Assembly (NCBI GenBank): GCA_902795265.1
Contig: CADBKM010000007.1
Location: 47,370-111,369 of the forward strand
Origin: an uncultured Eubacteriales bacterium
GTDB taxonomy: Bacteria > Bacillota > Clostridia > Peptostreptococcales > Anaerovoracaceae
Length of the DNA stretch: 64,000 bases
Direction: 5' to 3'
Shown: one piece after another, positions 52,568 through 61,325 of the stretch
How positions within the stretch are numbered: position 1 is the first letter of the stretch
Layout: each line of letters starts with the position of its first letter
Notes under the pieces: generated by a model
The model's database searches: none
What the model was told of the DNA's origin: nothing
The model's input: the letters and a program-made list of their open reading frames with translations, nothing else
Position numbers and translations under genes: made by a program

Positions 52568-53956
52568 ATGAAAGTAAACTTAAAGGAAAAATTAAAAAAG
52601 AAAGAAAAGAATAAAGAGGGCAAAAAACGCGTTTTCAGTCTGAAAAAGCAGAAAAGCGCTGCACCCGAAGAGGACGGCGGCTTTGAGGCAATGGTATATT
52701 CCTCCAAGCCTATCCTTAAGGTGCAAAAGGCTAAGAAGCAGGCCGCGTGGAAGAACGGTCTGCTGGCAAACATAGCCTGCGCTCTTCTGGTGATGGCGGT
52801 CATCTCACTGTTCTGCATGGGAGCGGATTATCCTGAGATGATTCCGTACACGCTGGCATGCCTGCCGGTATTCATGACGGTGGCTATCCTCCGCGAGGTA
52901 AAACCGGGGCGCGCCAGATGGATCGCAGCTGCTGTTTTTGCCGTGATACTGGCTGCGGCAGCCATCATCTGGAGAGGAGCTATCTTCGGCGGACTCGGAT
53001 CGATCATCAACTGGTTTTACGATACAGCCGAGCTGGCTCAGGCATATATTTATGACAGACTGCCTGAAAGCGAAACTGCCACAGGCGAGGCCGGCGTAGC
53101 CTGGCTGTCTGCTGCTGCCGGGCTCATCGCATCGCTTCCGCCTGCAAAAGCAAGGCGCGGAGTCAGCGCTCTTATTGCGATCGCGGCAATGCTCGCTTTC
53201 GCGTACTACGGTGTCATACCTTCGGCCGTTTGCGTGGCAGTCATGATCGCGGTCCTTATAGCGGCAGTCTCGCGCGGAAGCGTTCTCTCTTTCGTTCCGG
53301 TAATGCTGGTGGCGCTCCTCATATTCGGAGCTGTAAACCTCATCGATCCGGGAGAGAGCTATGGCGTATCGCGCATGAATGAGAACTTCAGAGACAGATT
53401 CGCGCTTAAATCGGCACTGCTCGAAAACGATGGATCGCTCTATGATGATCCGTTCGATGACAGCTTTGAAAATGAACCGCAAAATGAAGATGAAGAGTAC
53501 GCAGATGACAGCGAGGAGACTCCTGTCGAATACGCGGCGTACGGACTGATCGCTATTGCTGTAGCTGCTCTGGGCGCGGCAGCGTTCCTCATATACAGGA
53601 ACCTGAAAAAAAGGCGCGCTCTCATCAGAAAGGGAATAGACAGCAAGGATGCCCGCGAAGCGGTCACGGCGATGTTCCCGTACGCGGTCAGATGGCTCAA
53701 GGGCTACGGAATAGAGCAGCCCGACGCGTCGTTCGCGTCGATGGAGCCGGCGCTTAAGAAGGACTTTTCGGATGCATACGCAAAGCTATTCATGGACATG
53801 TATAAGTCCTGGAGCGAGGCAGCGTACAGCGACCATCCGGTATCTGAAAAGACAAGGCTCCTCATGGAAGCATTCACCAAGGATACTGCCGAACAGGTAA
53901 AGAAAAAGAGCAAGCTCATGGATAAGCTGAAGCTCAGATTTAAATACGCGCTGTAG
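52568..53956 (+). CDS. Polytopic membrane protein of the MoxR-DUF58 operon
   Basis: This 462-residue protein has a Lys-rich cytoplasmic start (1-65), about 8-9 helices in two blocks (70-260 and one near 325-345), an acidic extracellular segment with DDPFDDSFENEPQNEDEE, and a C-terminal cytoplasmic helical domain (~350-462). The plan matches the membrane parts of TgpA-like proteins (DUF3488, transglutaminase, DUF4129) that often accompany MoxR and DUF58, but the transglutaminase core seems missing. It may be a reduced version. Confidence 0.72.
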   Translation: MKVNLKEKLKKKEKNKEGKKRVFSLKKQKSAAPEEDGGFEAMVYSSKPILKVQKAKKQAAWKNGLLANIACALLVMAVISLFCMGADYPEMIPYTLACLPVFMTVAILREVKPGRARWIAAAVFAVILAAAAIIWRGAIFGGLGSIINWFYDTAELAQAYIYDRLPESETATGEAGVAWLSAAAGLIASLPPAKARRGVSALIAIAAMLAFAYYGVIPSAVCVAVMIAVLIAAVSRGSVLSFVPVMLVALLIFGAVNLIDPGESYGVSRMNENFRDRFALKSALLENDGSLYDDPFDDSFENEPQNEDEEYADDSEETPVEYAAYGLIAIAVAALGAAAFLIYRNLKKRRALIRKGIDSKDAREAVTAMFPYAVRWLKGYGIEQPDASFASMEPALKKDFSDAYAKLFMDMYKSWSEAAYSDHPVSEKTRLLMEAFTKDTAEQVKKKSKLMDKLKLRFKYAL

Positions 53957-53969
53957 GGTACAGGTGCAA

Positions 53970-55298
53970 ATGAAAAAACAGATAAGAACTTACATAGTGA
54001 AAATACTGGCGCTCGTCGCAGCTCTGATGCTGGCGCTGCTTTTGTGCGGCTGCCGCACCAGGGTGACCAACAACACTGAGGTAAGCAGCGTCGTGAGCGA
54101 CGAAAACGGAATACTTCAGGAGAACTATCAGGTGCGCAGGGATGAGCTTGGCATACCTGTCGCTCAGGAGCCTCTGTTCTCATGGTTCGACTCGGAAGAT
54201 GAAGAGTACGATGAGGGCTATGAGGATTACGAATTCGAGCAGGCAGAGGACGAGGAATTCGAAGAGGAAGACGAAGAAGATGATGAGGAAGAGGATGAAG
54301 AGGTCGAAGATAACACGACCACGAGCCGCCGCACTTCTACTCCTATACGCAGAACTCCTGTAAGAAGGCCTGCGACGCAGCCTGTGAGACGCCCGAGCGG
54401 AACACAGACTACGGGAATAACGGTCACTCTCAACGTGAACGGAAAAGGAGCGAAGTGCAGCAAATCCTCGATAACCGTAAAGAAGGGCTCGACTTACGGA
54501 TCGCTTCCGACTCCGACATGGAAGGGCTATGACTTCCAAGGCTGGTTTACCAAGAAAGAGGGAGGCAGTCAGGTCACATCAAAGACAAAGGTGACCTCAG
54601 ACAAGGCGCACACCCTTTACGCGCACTGGACCGAGGCTAAGGCTGCGACTTATACGATAACCTTTGACGGAAACGGCGACGGAGATGAGGTGACGCTCAG
54701 CAGCAGCGAGATGACTGTAACTGAAGGCGGCACATACGGTGACATGCCTTCCGCAAAGAGAAAGAAGTACAGCTTCAAGGGCTGGTTCACCGAAGCAGAC
54801 GGTGGAAGCCAGGTAACTTCGGGGTCGAAGTTCACCGCAAATGCTAACCAGACGCTGTACGCTCACTGGGAATTCGACCCGTATACATGGTGGGATGCTG
54901 AGTTCACGACAGCAGTCAACGACATGGATGATGAATCTAAAAAAGACTGCATCATCGACGAAGGAGACAAGACTGAAGACAGCTTCGTGAAGGAAAGCGG
55001 AGGAAAGGTTGTAGACAAAGAGCCTGCATATGTGATCAAGTTCATTAAGAACTTCGACAAGGCAGATACTGAGCAGATAGCCAAAGACCTGTATGAAAAG
55101 CATGGCGGTGAAGAGGCTAATGTAACGATCATAATCGTTTCTGATGAGGCTCTGAAAGGCAGCAAGGAACAGAAACTGGCATACAAGATGAAGCTGCACG
55201 ATGCACTGAACGGCGAGGGAGCTGACACTGAAGAGGCTATATCTGAACTGCTGGACGGTGAGACTGTCGAAGGCATATACGTATATCCAGAGGCATAA
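53970..55298 (+). CDS. Lipoprotein with acidic linker and two InlB_B repeats
   Basis: The 442-residue form begins at MKKQIRTYIV (ATG 53970; GTG 53964 is also possible). The signal sequence ends LLLCGC, a lipobox, so the mature protein is probably lipid-anchored. An extremely acidic stretch (Glu/Asp run, about 55-115), a Thr/Arg/Pro linker, then two InlB_B repeats (each ending in LYAHW) and a C-terminal alpha/beta domain (~295-442). InlB_B units are common in Gram-positive surface proteins. It is the last secreted element of the MoxR run. Confidence 0.78.
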   Translation: MKKQIRTYIVKILALVAALMLALLLCGCRTRVTNNTEVSSVVSDENGILQENYQVRRDELGIPVAQEPLFSWFDSEDEEYDEGYEDYEFEQAEDEEFEEEDEEDDEEEDEEVEDNTTTSRRTSTPIRRTPVRRPATQPVRRPSGTQTTGITVTLNVNGKGAKCSKSSITVKKGSTYGSLPTPTWKGYDFQGWFTKKEGGSQVTSKTKVTSDKAHTLYAHWTEAKAATYTITFDGNGDGDEVTLSSSEMTVTEGGTYGDMPSAKRKKYSFKGWFTEADGGSQVTSGSKFTANANQTLYAHWEFDPYTWWDAEFTTAVNDMDDESKKDCIIDEGDKTEDSFVKESGGKVVDKEPAYVIKFIKNFDKADTEQIAKDLYEKHGGEEANVTIIIVSDEALKGSKEQKLAYKMKLHDALNGEGADTEEAISELLDGETVEGIYVYPEA

Positions 55299-55299
55299 A

Positions 55300-56439
55300 T
55301 TGAAGCAGAGAATCTACAGATATGACAACATAAAAGCGCTGCTGATCTTCCTGGTAGTGCTCGGGCATATGACCACTGACTATGTGTCGGATTCGCACCT
55401 GGTGAGGTGGACCACGCTGTGGATATACTCCTTCCATATGCCGGCGTTCATCTTCCTGTCAGGCCTTGTGCACAAGCAGTACATAACGCAAGAGAGAGCA
55501 GCTTCGGGCATTAAAGGCGAGACGCGCATGCGCTGGGATAAGTTCCTCGGATTCTTCCTCTGCGGATACGCACTCAAGGTATTCCTGCAGTTCACCCGTA
55601 CACTCATGGGTCAGAATCCGCTCTGGCACTGGATCGAAGAGCCGGGCATACCGTGGTACCTCTTCGTCATGGCGGAGTTTGAGCTGCTCTTCTACCTGAT
55701 GCGCAGGATAGACGCCAAGGTGAAACCGTGGATGATGATCACCGGAGCCTTCGCGCTCAGCGCGGCTATCGGCTACTTCCCGTCAGTTGGCGACACCTTC
55801 TGCCTGTCGAGGATGATAAACTTACTGCCTATATACATGGTCGGCTATTATCTCGACATGAAGAAGTTCAACGCCTTCATCGAAAAGAAGAGCTATAAGA
55901 TCGCGGGTGTGGTCGTGGTGATCGTCTCGCTGATCGTGTGCAGGATGCTGCCATGGGGTGGATACAGCCTGCGCAAGTGGTTCACCGGCCGCCGCTCATA
56001 CGAATTCCTTTCGGACTTCTTCGGCGGTGCAGCCATAAGCTATGGATGGCTGATCAGGCTCGGAATATGGGCGATCGCAATTCTCATAACACTTGCAATC
56101 ATAGCGCTGATCCCGGACAGAGACTTCGGCTTCATAACCACCGTCGGATCGCGCACGCTGAACGTATACTTCTGGCACAGGCCGGTATGCTATCTCTTCC
56201 GCAACTGGGAAGTGCTGCCAAGGCTGTTCAAGCTTTTCGGCGGTACATACAGGGCAGCAGCTGCAGGCCAGGCGAAAGGCCTCGCCTTTGCCGGGGGCAC
56301 GAGCGGAGCGATGATCGCAGCCTATCTGGTATACATACTGATCGCAGTTGCGATGACCGCACTGTTCAGCCTCAAAGTATTCGAGCATCCTTGCAACGAC
56401 ATCATGAAGCTTGCAGGAAAGATCAGAAAGAACAAGTAG
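55300..56439 (+). CDS. Acyltransferase 3 family membrane protein
   Basis: Start TTG 55300 is fixed by AGAGG six bases upstream and directly follows the previous stop; 379 residues. About 10 helices. The N-terminus RYDNIKALLIFLVVLGH with its conserved His, then YSFHMPAFIFLSGLVHK, is the acyltransferase 3 signature (OafA, OatA, WecH). Such proteins acetylate peptidoglycan or polysaccharide using a cytoplasmic acyl donor. Residues R and D in the first motif fit. The substrate is unknown. Confidence 0.88.
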   Translation: MKQRIYRYDNIKALLIFLVVLGHMTTDYVSDSHLVRWTTLWIYSFHMPAFIFLSGLVHKQYITQERAASGIKGETRMRWDKFLGFFLCGYALKVFLQFTRTLMGQNPLWHWIEEPGIPWYLFVMAEFELLFYLMRRIDAKVKPWMMITGAFALSAAIGYFPSVGDTFCLSRMINLLPIYMVGYYLDMKKFNAFIEKKSYKIAGVVVVIVSLIVCRMLPWGGYSLRKWFTGRRSYEFLSDFFGGAAISYGWLIRLGIWAIAILITLAIIALIPDRDFGFITTVGSRTLNVYFWHRPVCYLFRNWEVLPRLFKLFGGTYRAAAAGQAKGLAFAGGTSGAMIAAYLVYILIAVAMTALFSLKVFEHPCNDIMKLAGKIRKNK

Positions 56440-56445
56440 TGAATT

Positions 56446-56477
56446 ACGCCTCATGCCGAAATGCGTGGGGCGTTTTA
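56446..56477 (+). terminator. Rho-independent terminator
   Basis: ACGCCTCATGC pairs with GCGTGGGGCGT (two G-T pairs) and is followed by TTTATATT. It ends the MoxR-to-acyltransferase operon. Confidence 0.8.
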
Positions 56478-56490
56478 TATTGCATAAACC

Positions 56491-56520
56491 TTGATGCACT
56501 TTTGCCGCGCATGGTATAAT
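56491..56520 (+). promoter_or_regulatory. Promoter upstream of the tandem-repeat protein
   Basis: TTGATG, an 18-base spacer and TATAAT with TGG upstream (extended -10), giving a leader of about 60 bases that holds a small CCGGT/ACCGG hairpin. Confidence 0.7.
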
Positions 56521-56585
56521 TGCGCGGTTAATTATTACAAACCGGTACGGGAACCGGGTGTATTGCAAAAGAAAAAGGAATCGGA

Positions 56586-57206
56586 ATGTTTGCTAAGAAG
56601 CTCAATAATATGAAGAAAGGCACTGCAGCTGTCATAGCTGCGCTGCTCATTGCCGCATGCGTCGGTGACGCTTATATGGCTCGCATAGAAGCCATGCAGA
56701 ACGAAGGAGTCGCTAAGCTGGCTGAGGCTGTCGATCCGAGTCTGTACAGGGAGGCTGAGCAGAAAGAGATAGAAAAGATACTTGAAGACACTAAGGCTGC
56801 CATTCGCGCATCAAAAGATCAGGACGAGATCGACAAGCTGGTCGAAAAGGCGGCTGCAGATACAAGCGGATTCAAGACAGATGCTCAGTATGCAACAGAA
56901 GAGGAAGGGATAGCCAAGCTGACTGCAGCTGTTGATCCTTCGCTGTACAGAGAGGCTGAGCAGAAAGAGATACAGAAGATACTCGAAAACACTGAAGCGG
57001 CAATACGCGAGTCCGGCGATCAGGCTGAGATCGATGAGCTGATCAGCAAGGCTGAAGCTCAGTTCTCAGAACTCAAGACTGATGCTGAGTATGCTGAAGA
57101 AGAGGCCGCTGCGGCAGCAGCTGCTGCCGCCAGGAAGAGCAGCAAGAAGAAAAAGTCTTCAGGCAGCCAGGGATGCGTAGGTACAGGTTCGGATGTCTTC
57201 AATTAG
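56586..57206 (+). CDS. Secreted protein with two 67-residue helical repeats
   Basis: This 206-residue protein has AAAAGGAA upstream. Its signal sequence (1-30) contains IAAC, a possible lipobox. Residues 41-107 and 108-174 are near-identical 67-residue repeats (AVDPSLYREAEQKEI core, ending KTDA.YA.EE), probably three-helix bundles of the FIVAR/DUF1542 kind. The last 32 residues are an Ala run, a Lys/Ser run and GCVGTGSDVFN with a lone Cys. It overlaps the next gene by 14 bases. The role is likely a wall spacer or adhesin; it is not a named family. Confidence 0.75.
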   Translation: MFAKKLNNMKKGTAAVIAALLIAACVGDAYMARIEAMQNEGVAKLAEAVDPSLYREAEQKEIEKILEDTKAAIRASKDQDEIDKLVEKAAADTSGFKTDAQYATEEEGIAKLTAAVDPSLYREAEQKEIQKILENTEAAIRESGDQAEIDELISKAEAQFSELKTDAEYAEEEAAAAAAAAARKSSKKKKSSGSQGCVGTGSDVFN

Positions 57207-58248
57207 TACAACAGACAATATTAATAATGAACGATTTGAAGGATTGAGAGGCTCAGGAAAGAGGGTCTCTCAATTCTCGTATATTAAAGCGCTTGCGTGT
57301 TTTGCCATAGTGCTGCTGCACTGCTTCAACAACGCCAGAGTCTATCATGCCGAAGTGCTGACAGACGGACAGATAACAGCGGCCTTTGCGGCCTGCTCCG
57401 CACTCATGTGGACTGTGCCGTGCTTCCTTATGGTCACAGGCGCACTGCTCCTCGACAGGGAAAGAGAGATACCGCTTTCGAAGCTTTTCGGCAAGTATAT
57501 AAAGCGCATGCTTATCGCACTGGTAGTGTTCACGGCCATCTTCACCGTGATAAGGCATGACCCTGCCGCGGGCAGAAGCATATTCAGCGAATTCGCTGAG
57601 GGCCTGCTGCTCAACCACTGCATGGCCTACCTGTGGTATCTCTACATGATGCTGGCTATCTACCTGCTCATGCCGCTCCTCAAAGCGGTAGTGAACAAGG
57701 CTACAGACAGGCAGCTTGCGATACTGACGGCTGTGATCCTTGTTATATGCTCCCTGCTTCCGCTGACAGCATATCTGGGAGTCGACGCGGCTCTGTATAT
57801 TCCTACATGGTTAGTTTACGGAGCTTATCTGTTCATAGGATTTCTGCTTTACAGGCACAACATGGATGCGCGCGTTGCGGCGGTAATGCTGGTGGTCTGC
57901 ACCATAGCGATGCCGCTTCTGACGGTCAAGCTTGCTCCGACAGAGATAGACCCTGCGGGGCTTACCGCATACAACTCGCCGCTTACGGTCATGCAGTCTG
58001 CCGCTGTCTTCTCGCTGATGCTGAGAATAAAGCGCAGTGCAGGAAAGCTCATAGAGAACATCGACAGATGCTCGTTCGGCATCTATCTCATCCACATGAT
58101 ATTCGTAAGGCTCACAATGAAAGAGATGGGCTTTGATCCGTTCGATTACGGCGCGTTTGGGTTCATTGCGGCTGCAGCAGTTTACTTTGCTGCTTCGTTC
58201 GCGATCACCTACGGGCTCAGGAAATTCAGGTTATTCAATTTTCTTTAG
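57193..58248 (+). CDS. Acyltransferase 3 family membrane protein
   Basis: This 351-residue protein starts inside the end of the preceding gene (ATG 57193). Ten helices; the N-terminal FSYIKALACFAIVLLHCFN has the conserved His, followed by WTVPCFLMVTGALLL, and FGIYLIHMIF near the C-terminus, as in O-acetyltransferases of the OatA/WecH group. It is paralogous to the protein at 55300. An inverted repeat in its first codons (GGATTGAGAG and CTCTCAATTC) could form a hairpin in the message. The substrate may be wall polysaccharide. Confidence 0.87.
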   Translation: MSSISTTDNINNERFEGLRGSGKRVSQFSYIKALACFAIVLLHCFNNARVYHAEVLTDGQITAAFAACSALMWTVPCFLMVTGALLLDREREIPLSKLFGKYIKRMLIALVVFTAIFTVIRHDPAAGRSIFSEFAEGLLLNHCMAYLWYLYMMLAIYLLMPLLKAVVNKATDRQLAILTAVILVICSLLPLTAYLGVDAALYIPTWLVYGAYLFIGFLLYRHNMDARVAAVMLVVCTIAMPLLTVKLAPTEIDPAGLTAYNSPLTVMQSAAVFSLMLRIKRSAGKLIENIDRCSFGIYLIHMIFVRLTMKEMGFDPFDYGAFGFIAAAAVYFAASFAITYGLRKFRLFNFL

Positions 58249-58264
58249 GAAAAAGGAGTCATAG

Positions 58265-59488
58265 ATGAAAAAGAGATTAGCTATTCTTCTTGCTGCGGCA
58301 ATGATGGTCACATCGATGCCGTTCTATGCGTTTGCAGCTGATGAAGAGACCGCGGCTGAACCTGTGCAGGAGGCCGTCGTACTTGAAGACAGCACTGAGG
58401 CGGAGGGCGAAGCTGCTGCAGAGCCTTTAGCTTCCGAGGAAGAGACTGCCGGCGAACCGGCTGAGTCCACAGATGCCGGTGAAGTCAGCACAGGTGCTGA
58501 GGAGCCTGCAGCCGATGAAGAACAGGGCGGCGAAGAGCCTGCCGCAGTCGTATACCCGGGATGGAACGAAGACCATACGATGTACTACGATGAAAACGGC
58601 GAACCGCTCAAGGGCGTTGTAAAAACCATCGACGGTATCCTCTGCTACTTCAATGCTGACGGACTGCTCGATATGACGAACGGCTGGAAAACCGCGGCTG
58701 ACGGAAAGTACTATGTCAGGAACGGAGTCATCGTCAAAGCACCGACCAAAGTAACCGGGACAGCGACTGTAAAGAAGAAAGTTAAGTACTATTACAATAA
58801 AAAGAAAAAGAAATGGCAGACCAAGAAGATAAAGGGAGCCAAGACCAAGAAGAAAAAGAAAACCGTAACTGTCAAAACGAACTACCTGTATATGTTCGGC
58901 ACTGACGGCAGGCTCATAACGACAAAGGGCATTTTCACGTACAACGGAAATGAGTATGACGGCCTCGGCGGCGGAGTCCTCAAAACCGGCTGGGCGGCTG
59001 TCGGCAATAAAGCAATGTACTTCGATAAGTCGACGGGCATCATGGCCAAGAACAAGAAGATAGGCTATCTGAAAATTCCGAAAGACGGCAGACTCGGCAA
59101 GGCCTATGCGCTTGGAGTAAAGCAGCTCGACAAGATGGGATGGTCCCTTAAAAAGGCGTACAGGTTCTCGTATAAGATCAAGTATCAGGGAAGATCGTAC
59201 CGTGCGAAGAGCTCCGAAAAATATGCCATCAAAGGCTTCACCAAAAAGAAGGGCAACTGCTACGTAATGGCTGCGACCTTCTACATCATGGCAAAGCTGC
59301 TCGGATATGACGTTCACCAGGTCGAGGGCAGGGTAGACCTGCCGCATTCCTGGACAGTCATAATCCAGAACGGCAAGGAATGGGTATATGACCCGAACTT
59401 CAAGAATGAGACAGGCCGCAACGGCTGGAAAATCTATTACGGTAAGAAGGGTACATGGAAGTACAACCATTACCACAAGATGAACTAG
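58265..59488 (+). CDS. Secreted transglutaminase-like protein with cell-wall-binding repeats
   Basis: This 407-residue protein has AAAAAGGAG upstream and a signal peptide ending near FYAFAADE. An acidic linker (to ~95), choline-binding-like aromatic repeats (YYDENGEPLKG, YFNADGLLDMTNGWK, YYVRNG), a Lys-rich bridge, further repeats, and a transglutaminase-like domain (~275-407) with Cys332 in GNCYVMA, His361 in PHSWTV and Asp376 in WVYDPNF as the triad. It may cross-link or cleave wall peptides or surface proteins. No other gene in the window carries a visible transglutaminase triad. Confidence 0.82.
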   Translation: MKKRLAILLAAAMMVTSMPFYAFAADEETAAEPVQEAVVLEDSTEAEGEAAAEPLASEEETAGEPAESTDAGEVSTGAEEPAADEEQGGEEPAAVVYPGWNEDHTMYYDENGEPLKGVVKTIDGILCYFNADGLLDMTNGWKTAADGKYYVRNGVIVKAPTKVTGTATVKKKVKYYYNKKKKKWQTKKIKGAKTKKKKKTVTVKTNYLYMFGTDGRLITTKGIFTYNGNEYDGLGGGVLKTGWAAVGNKAMYFDKSTGIMAKNKKIGYLKIPKDGRLGKAYALGVKQLDKMGWSLKKAYRFSYKIKYQGRSYRAKSSEKYAIKGFTKKKGNCYVMAATFYIMAKLLGYDVHQVEGRVDLPHSWTVIIQNGKEWVYDPNFKNETGRNGWKIYYGKKGTWKYNHYHKMN

Positions 59489-59543
59489 CAATAAAAAAAA
59501 CAATCCAAAATACACACATTTGCTCTAAGGCGTAACATAAGTG

Positions 59544-59552
59544 TGATATAAT
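59544..59552 (+). promoter_or_regulatory. Extended -10 promoter
   Basis: TGA followed by TATAAT, about 80 bases before ATG 59631; no clear -35. Confidence 0.5.
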
Positions 59553-59567
59553 GACTGCAAGAAGGGG

Positions 59568-59597
59568 AAGCAGAGGCTGAGAGTCTCTGCTTTTCTG
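59568..59597 (+). terminator. Possible attenuator in the leader of the small Ig-like gene
   Basis: AAGCAGAG pairs with CTCTGCTT around a 9-base loop and is followed by TTCTG. It lies between the promoter and AGGAGG of the gene at 59631, so it could end transcripts early; it may also terminate read-through from 59488. Confidence 0.5.
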
Positions 59598-59630
59598 TAC
59601 ACTGCGATACATTATATTTAGGAGGATTTT

Positions 59631-60344
59631 ATGAAGAAGAGTTTCAACAAGATCACTTCGATGCTGCTGGCACTGTGCCTTGTTCTCGGATCAGTAGCAT
59701 TCGGAGCAGGCGAAGCATTTGCTACCGGTGAAAAATGGAGTCTCGACGTAATGACAAGCCTCTGGGCAGGAGACAACACCTGGGTATGGGTATACGATGC
59801 GAACAGTGATGATGTTACAGAGGCCACTGTAACAGGTGTTACGTCGTCAAACCCTGCAATACTGGCGGTTTCAGCAGGTAAGGCATATGACGAATATGAC
59901 AGGGAATACACCGAGTTCATGCTGACAGGTAAAACGCCTGGTTCCGCAGCGATCACCGTTAATTACACTACTCCGAACGGAGAGACCGGCACACTGAGTG
60001 CAACTATTCAGGTAAAGAAATATCCTAAGCAGATAAAAAGCCTTAAGGTAAACGGTAAAAAGGTAAAGATCAGCAAGCATAAATACAATTACAGCAAGAA
60101 AGTCAAAAAGAGCAAAACAACACTGACTATCAAGATGGCTCTTAAGAAGGGCTGGAAGATTTCATCAGTAAATGCCGGCAGATGGACAAAGTCGGGTAAG
60201 TTCTCCGATGTAAAAGTCAAGAAAAAAGCTCTTCTCAAGGGTAAGACCATAAAGTTCCCGAAGAAGTATTCTGACATGTTCATTAATGTGGAAATGAAGA
60301 AGGGCAGCTCCTATATTAATTATGAATTCTATTTCTGGAGATAG
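59631..60344 (+). CDS. Small secreted Ig-like protein
   Basis: This 237-residue protein has AGGAGG upstream and a signal peptide ending near GEAFATG. A Big_2-like Ig domain (about 32-125: VTGVTSSNPAILAVS, then TPGSAAITVNY) is followed by a very Lys-rich C-terminal half, also beta-strand rich, ending NYEFYFWR. Strong positive charge suggests binding to teichoic acid or another anionic wall polymer; this is inference. It is monocistronic, with its own promoter and a leader hairpin. Confidence 0.75.
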   Translation: MKKSFNKITSMLLALCLVLGSVAFGAGEAFATGEKWSLDVMTSLWAGDNTWVWVYDANSDDVTEATVTGVTSSNPAILAVSAGKAYDEYDREYTEFMLTGKTPGSAAITVNYTTPNGETGTLSATIQVKKYPKQIKSLKVNGKKVKISKHKYNYSKKVKKSKTTLTIKMALKKGWKISSVNAGRWTKSGKFSDVKVKKKALLKGKTIKFPKKYSDMFINVEMKKGSSYINYEFYFWR

Positions 60345-60383
60345 GCATATTCCGGAAGATCAGAAAAATAGTGCATAAAACAC

Positions 60384-60412
60384 TTGCATTTGACATCATG
60401 ATTGAATAAAAT
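60384..60412 (+). promoter_or_regulatory. Promoter of the rpsF-ssb-rpsR operon
   Basis: TTGCAT, a 17-base spacer and TAAAAT, 88 bases before ATG 60501. Confidence 0.65.
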
Positions 60413-60414
60413 AT

Positions 60415-60475
60415 ATGGGCGCGTCATCTGGGCGCGCCCATTAATTATTGCTTTCTGCGCAGGGCAAACCTGCGC
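60415..60475 (+). promoter_or_regulatory. Structured leader of rpsF, candidate S6:S18 control element
   Basis: Two hairpins: ATGGGCGCG paired with CGCGCCCAT (9 bp, 9-base loop), then GCGCAGG paired with CCTGCGC (7 bp, GCAAA loop). Many bacteria autoregulate rpsF through a leader bound by S6:S18. The position fits, but I could not match the consensus by eye. Confidence 0.35.
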
Positions 60476-60500
60476 CAACAAGACCACAGGAGGTGTCAAC

Positions 60501-60788
60501 ATGAGAGATTATGAACTTCTATTCGTGCTTGATCCGAGCCTGGATGAAGAGGCTAAGGCTAACCTCGTTGAGACAGTCAAGTCTGTAATCAACGCAGGCG
60601 GCGAAGCCGGCGAGGCCGATGTTTGGGGCGAAAGAAAGCTCGCTTACAGCATCAACAAGAAGAACACAGGCTACTACGTAGTTCTGCCGTTCAAGGCTGA
60701 CGCAGATCTTCCAAAGGAACTCGACAGAAGACTCAGGATCAACGAAAACGTAATGAGACATATCATCGTTTCCCAGGACGAAGAGTAA
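60501..60788 (+). CDS. rpsF: 30S ribosomal protein S6
   Basis: ATG 60501 with AGGAGG is clearly the start, so a longer frame from 60402 is rejected. The 95-residue protein has the usual length and sequence: MRDYELLFVLDPSL, WGERKLAYSINKKNTGYYV and INENVMRHIIV. It binds S18 in the small-subunit platform. First gene of the conserved rpsF-ssb-rpsR operon. Confidence 0.98.
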   Translation: MRDYELLFVLDPSLDEEAKANLVETVKSVINAGGEAGEADVWGERKLAYSINKKNTGYYVVLPFKADADLPKELDRRLRINENVMRHIIVSQDEE

Positions 60789-60807
60789 GCTGAAGGGGAG
60801 GTAAGTT

Positions 60808-61305
60808 ATGAACAGTGTAATACTTATCGGAAGACTTGCCAGAGACCCTGAACTCAGCTACACCCCGAATACCCAGTCCGCTGTATGCCGTTTCACTATC
60901 GCGGTAGACAGACCTAGAAGACAGGGCGAAGATCAGGGCGCGGACTTCATCCGCATCACTGTATGGGGCAGACAGGCTGAGACTTGCGACCGCTACCTCA
61001 GCAAAGGCAGACAGGTAGCCGTTATGGGTAGGATCCAGACCGGAAGCTACAAAAACAGAGAAGGTGTCACAGTCTATACGACCGATGTCGTAGCTGACAG
61101 AGTAGAATTCCTCGGCAGCGGCAATGGCGAAGGCAGACAGAGCGGATCGTATCAGGGCGGAAGCCGCGATACATTCGCAGGCAGAGAGCCAAGCTACGGC
61201 GGCATGACACAGGACACCGGCTTCAGCGCACCGCAGGATACATTCGGCGGTTTCGACGATATGCCTGATACATTCCAGGCAGCTGAAGATGATATTCCAT
61301 TCTAA
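60808..61305 (+). CDS. ssb: Single-stranded DNA-binding protein
   Basis: This 165-residue protein has GGGGAGG upstream. An OB fold (1-105) begins [19 protein letters not shown] and includes [13 protein letters not shown] and [15 protein letters not shown] Gly/Gln/Ser-rich disordered linker leads to the acidic tip DDIPF, which recruits repair and replication partners. It acts as a tetramer on single-stranded DNA. Its place between rpsF and rpsR is standard in Bacillota. Confidence 0.98.
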   Translation: MNSVILIGRLARDPELSYTPNTQSAVCRFTIAVDRPRRQGEDQGADFIRITVWGRQAETCDRYLSKGRQVAVMGRIQTGSYKNREGVTVYTTDVVADRVEFLGSGNGEGRQSGSYQGGSRDTFAGREPSYGGMTQDTGFSAPQDTFGGFDDMPDTFQAAEDDIPF

Positions 61306-61325
61306 GAAAGGGGAGAGCACGAATC

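Noticed and set aside
60402-60500. Extended N-terminus for S6 starting at 60402
   Set aside because: S6 length and the AGGAGG before ATG 60501 fix the start; the extension would translate the leader hairpins.
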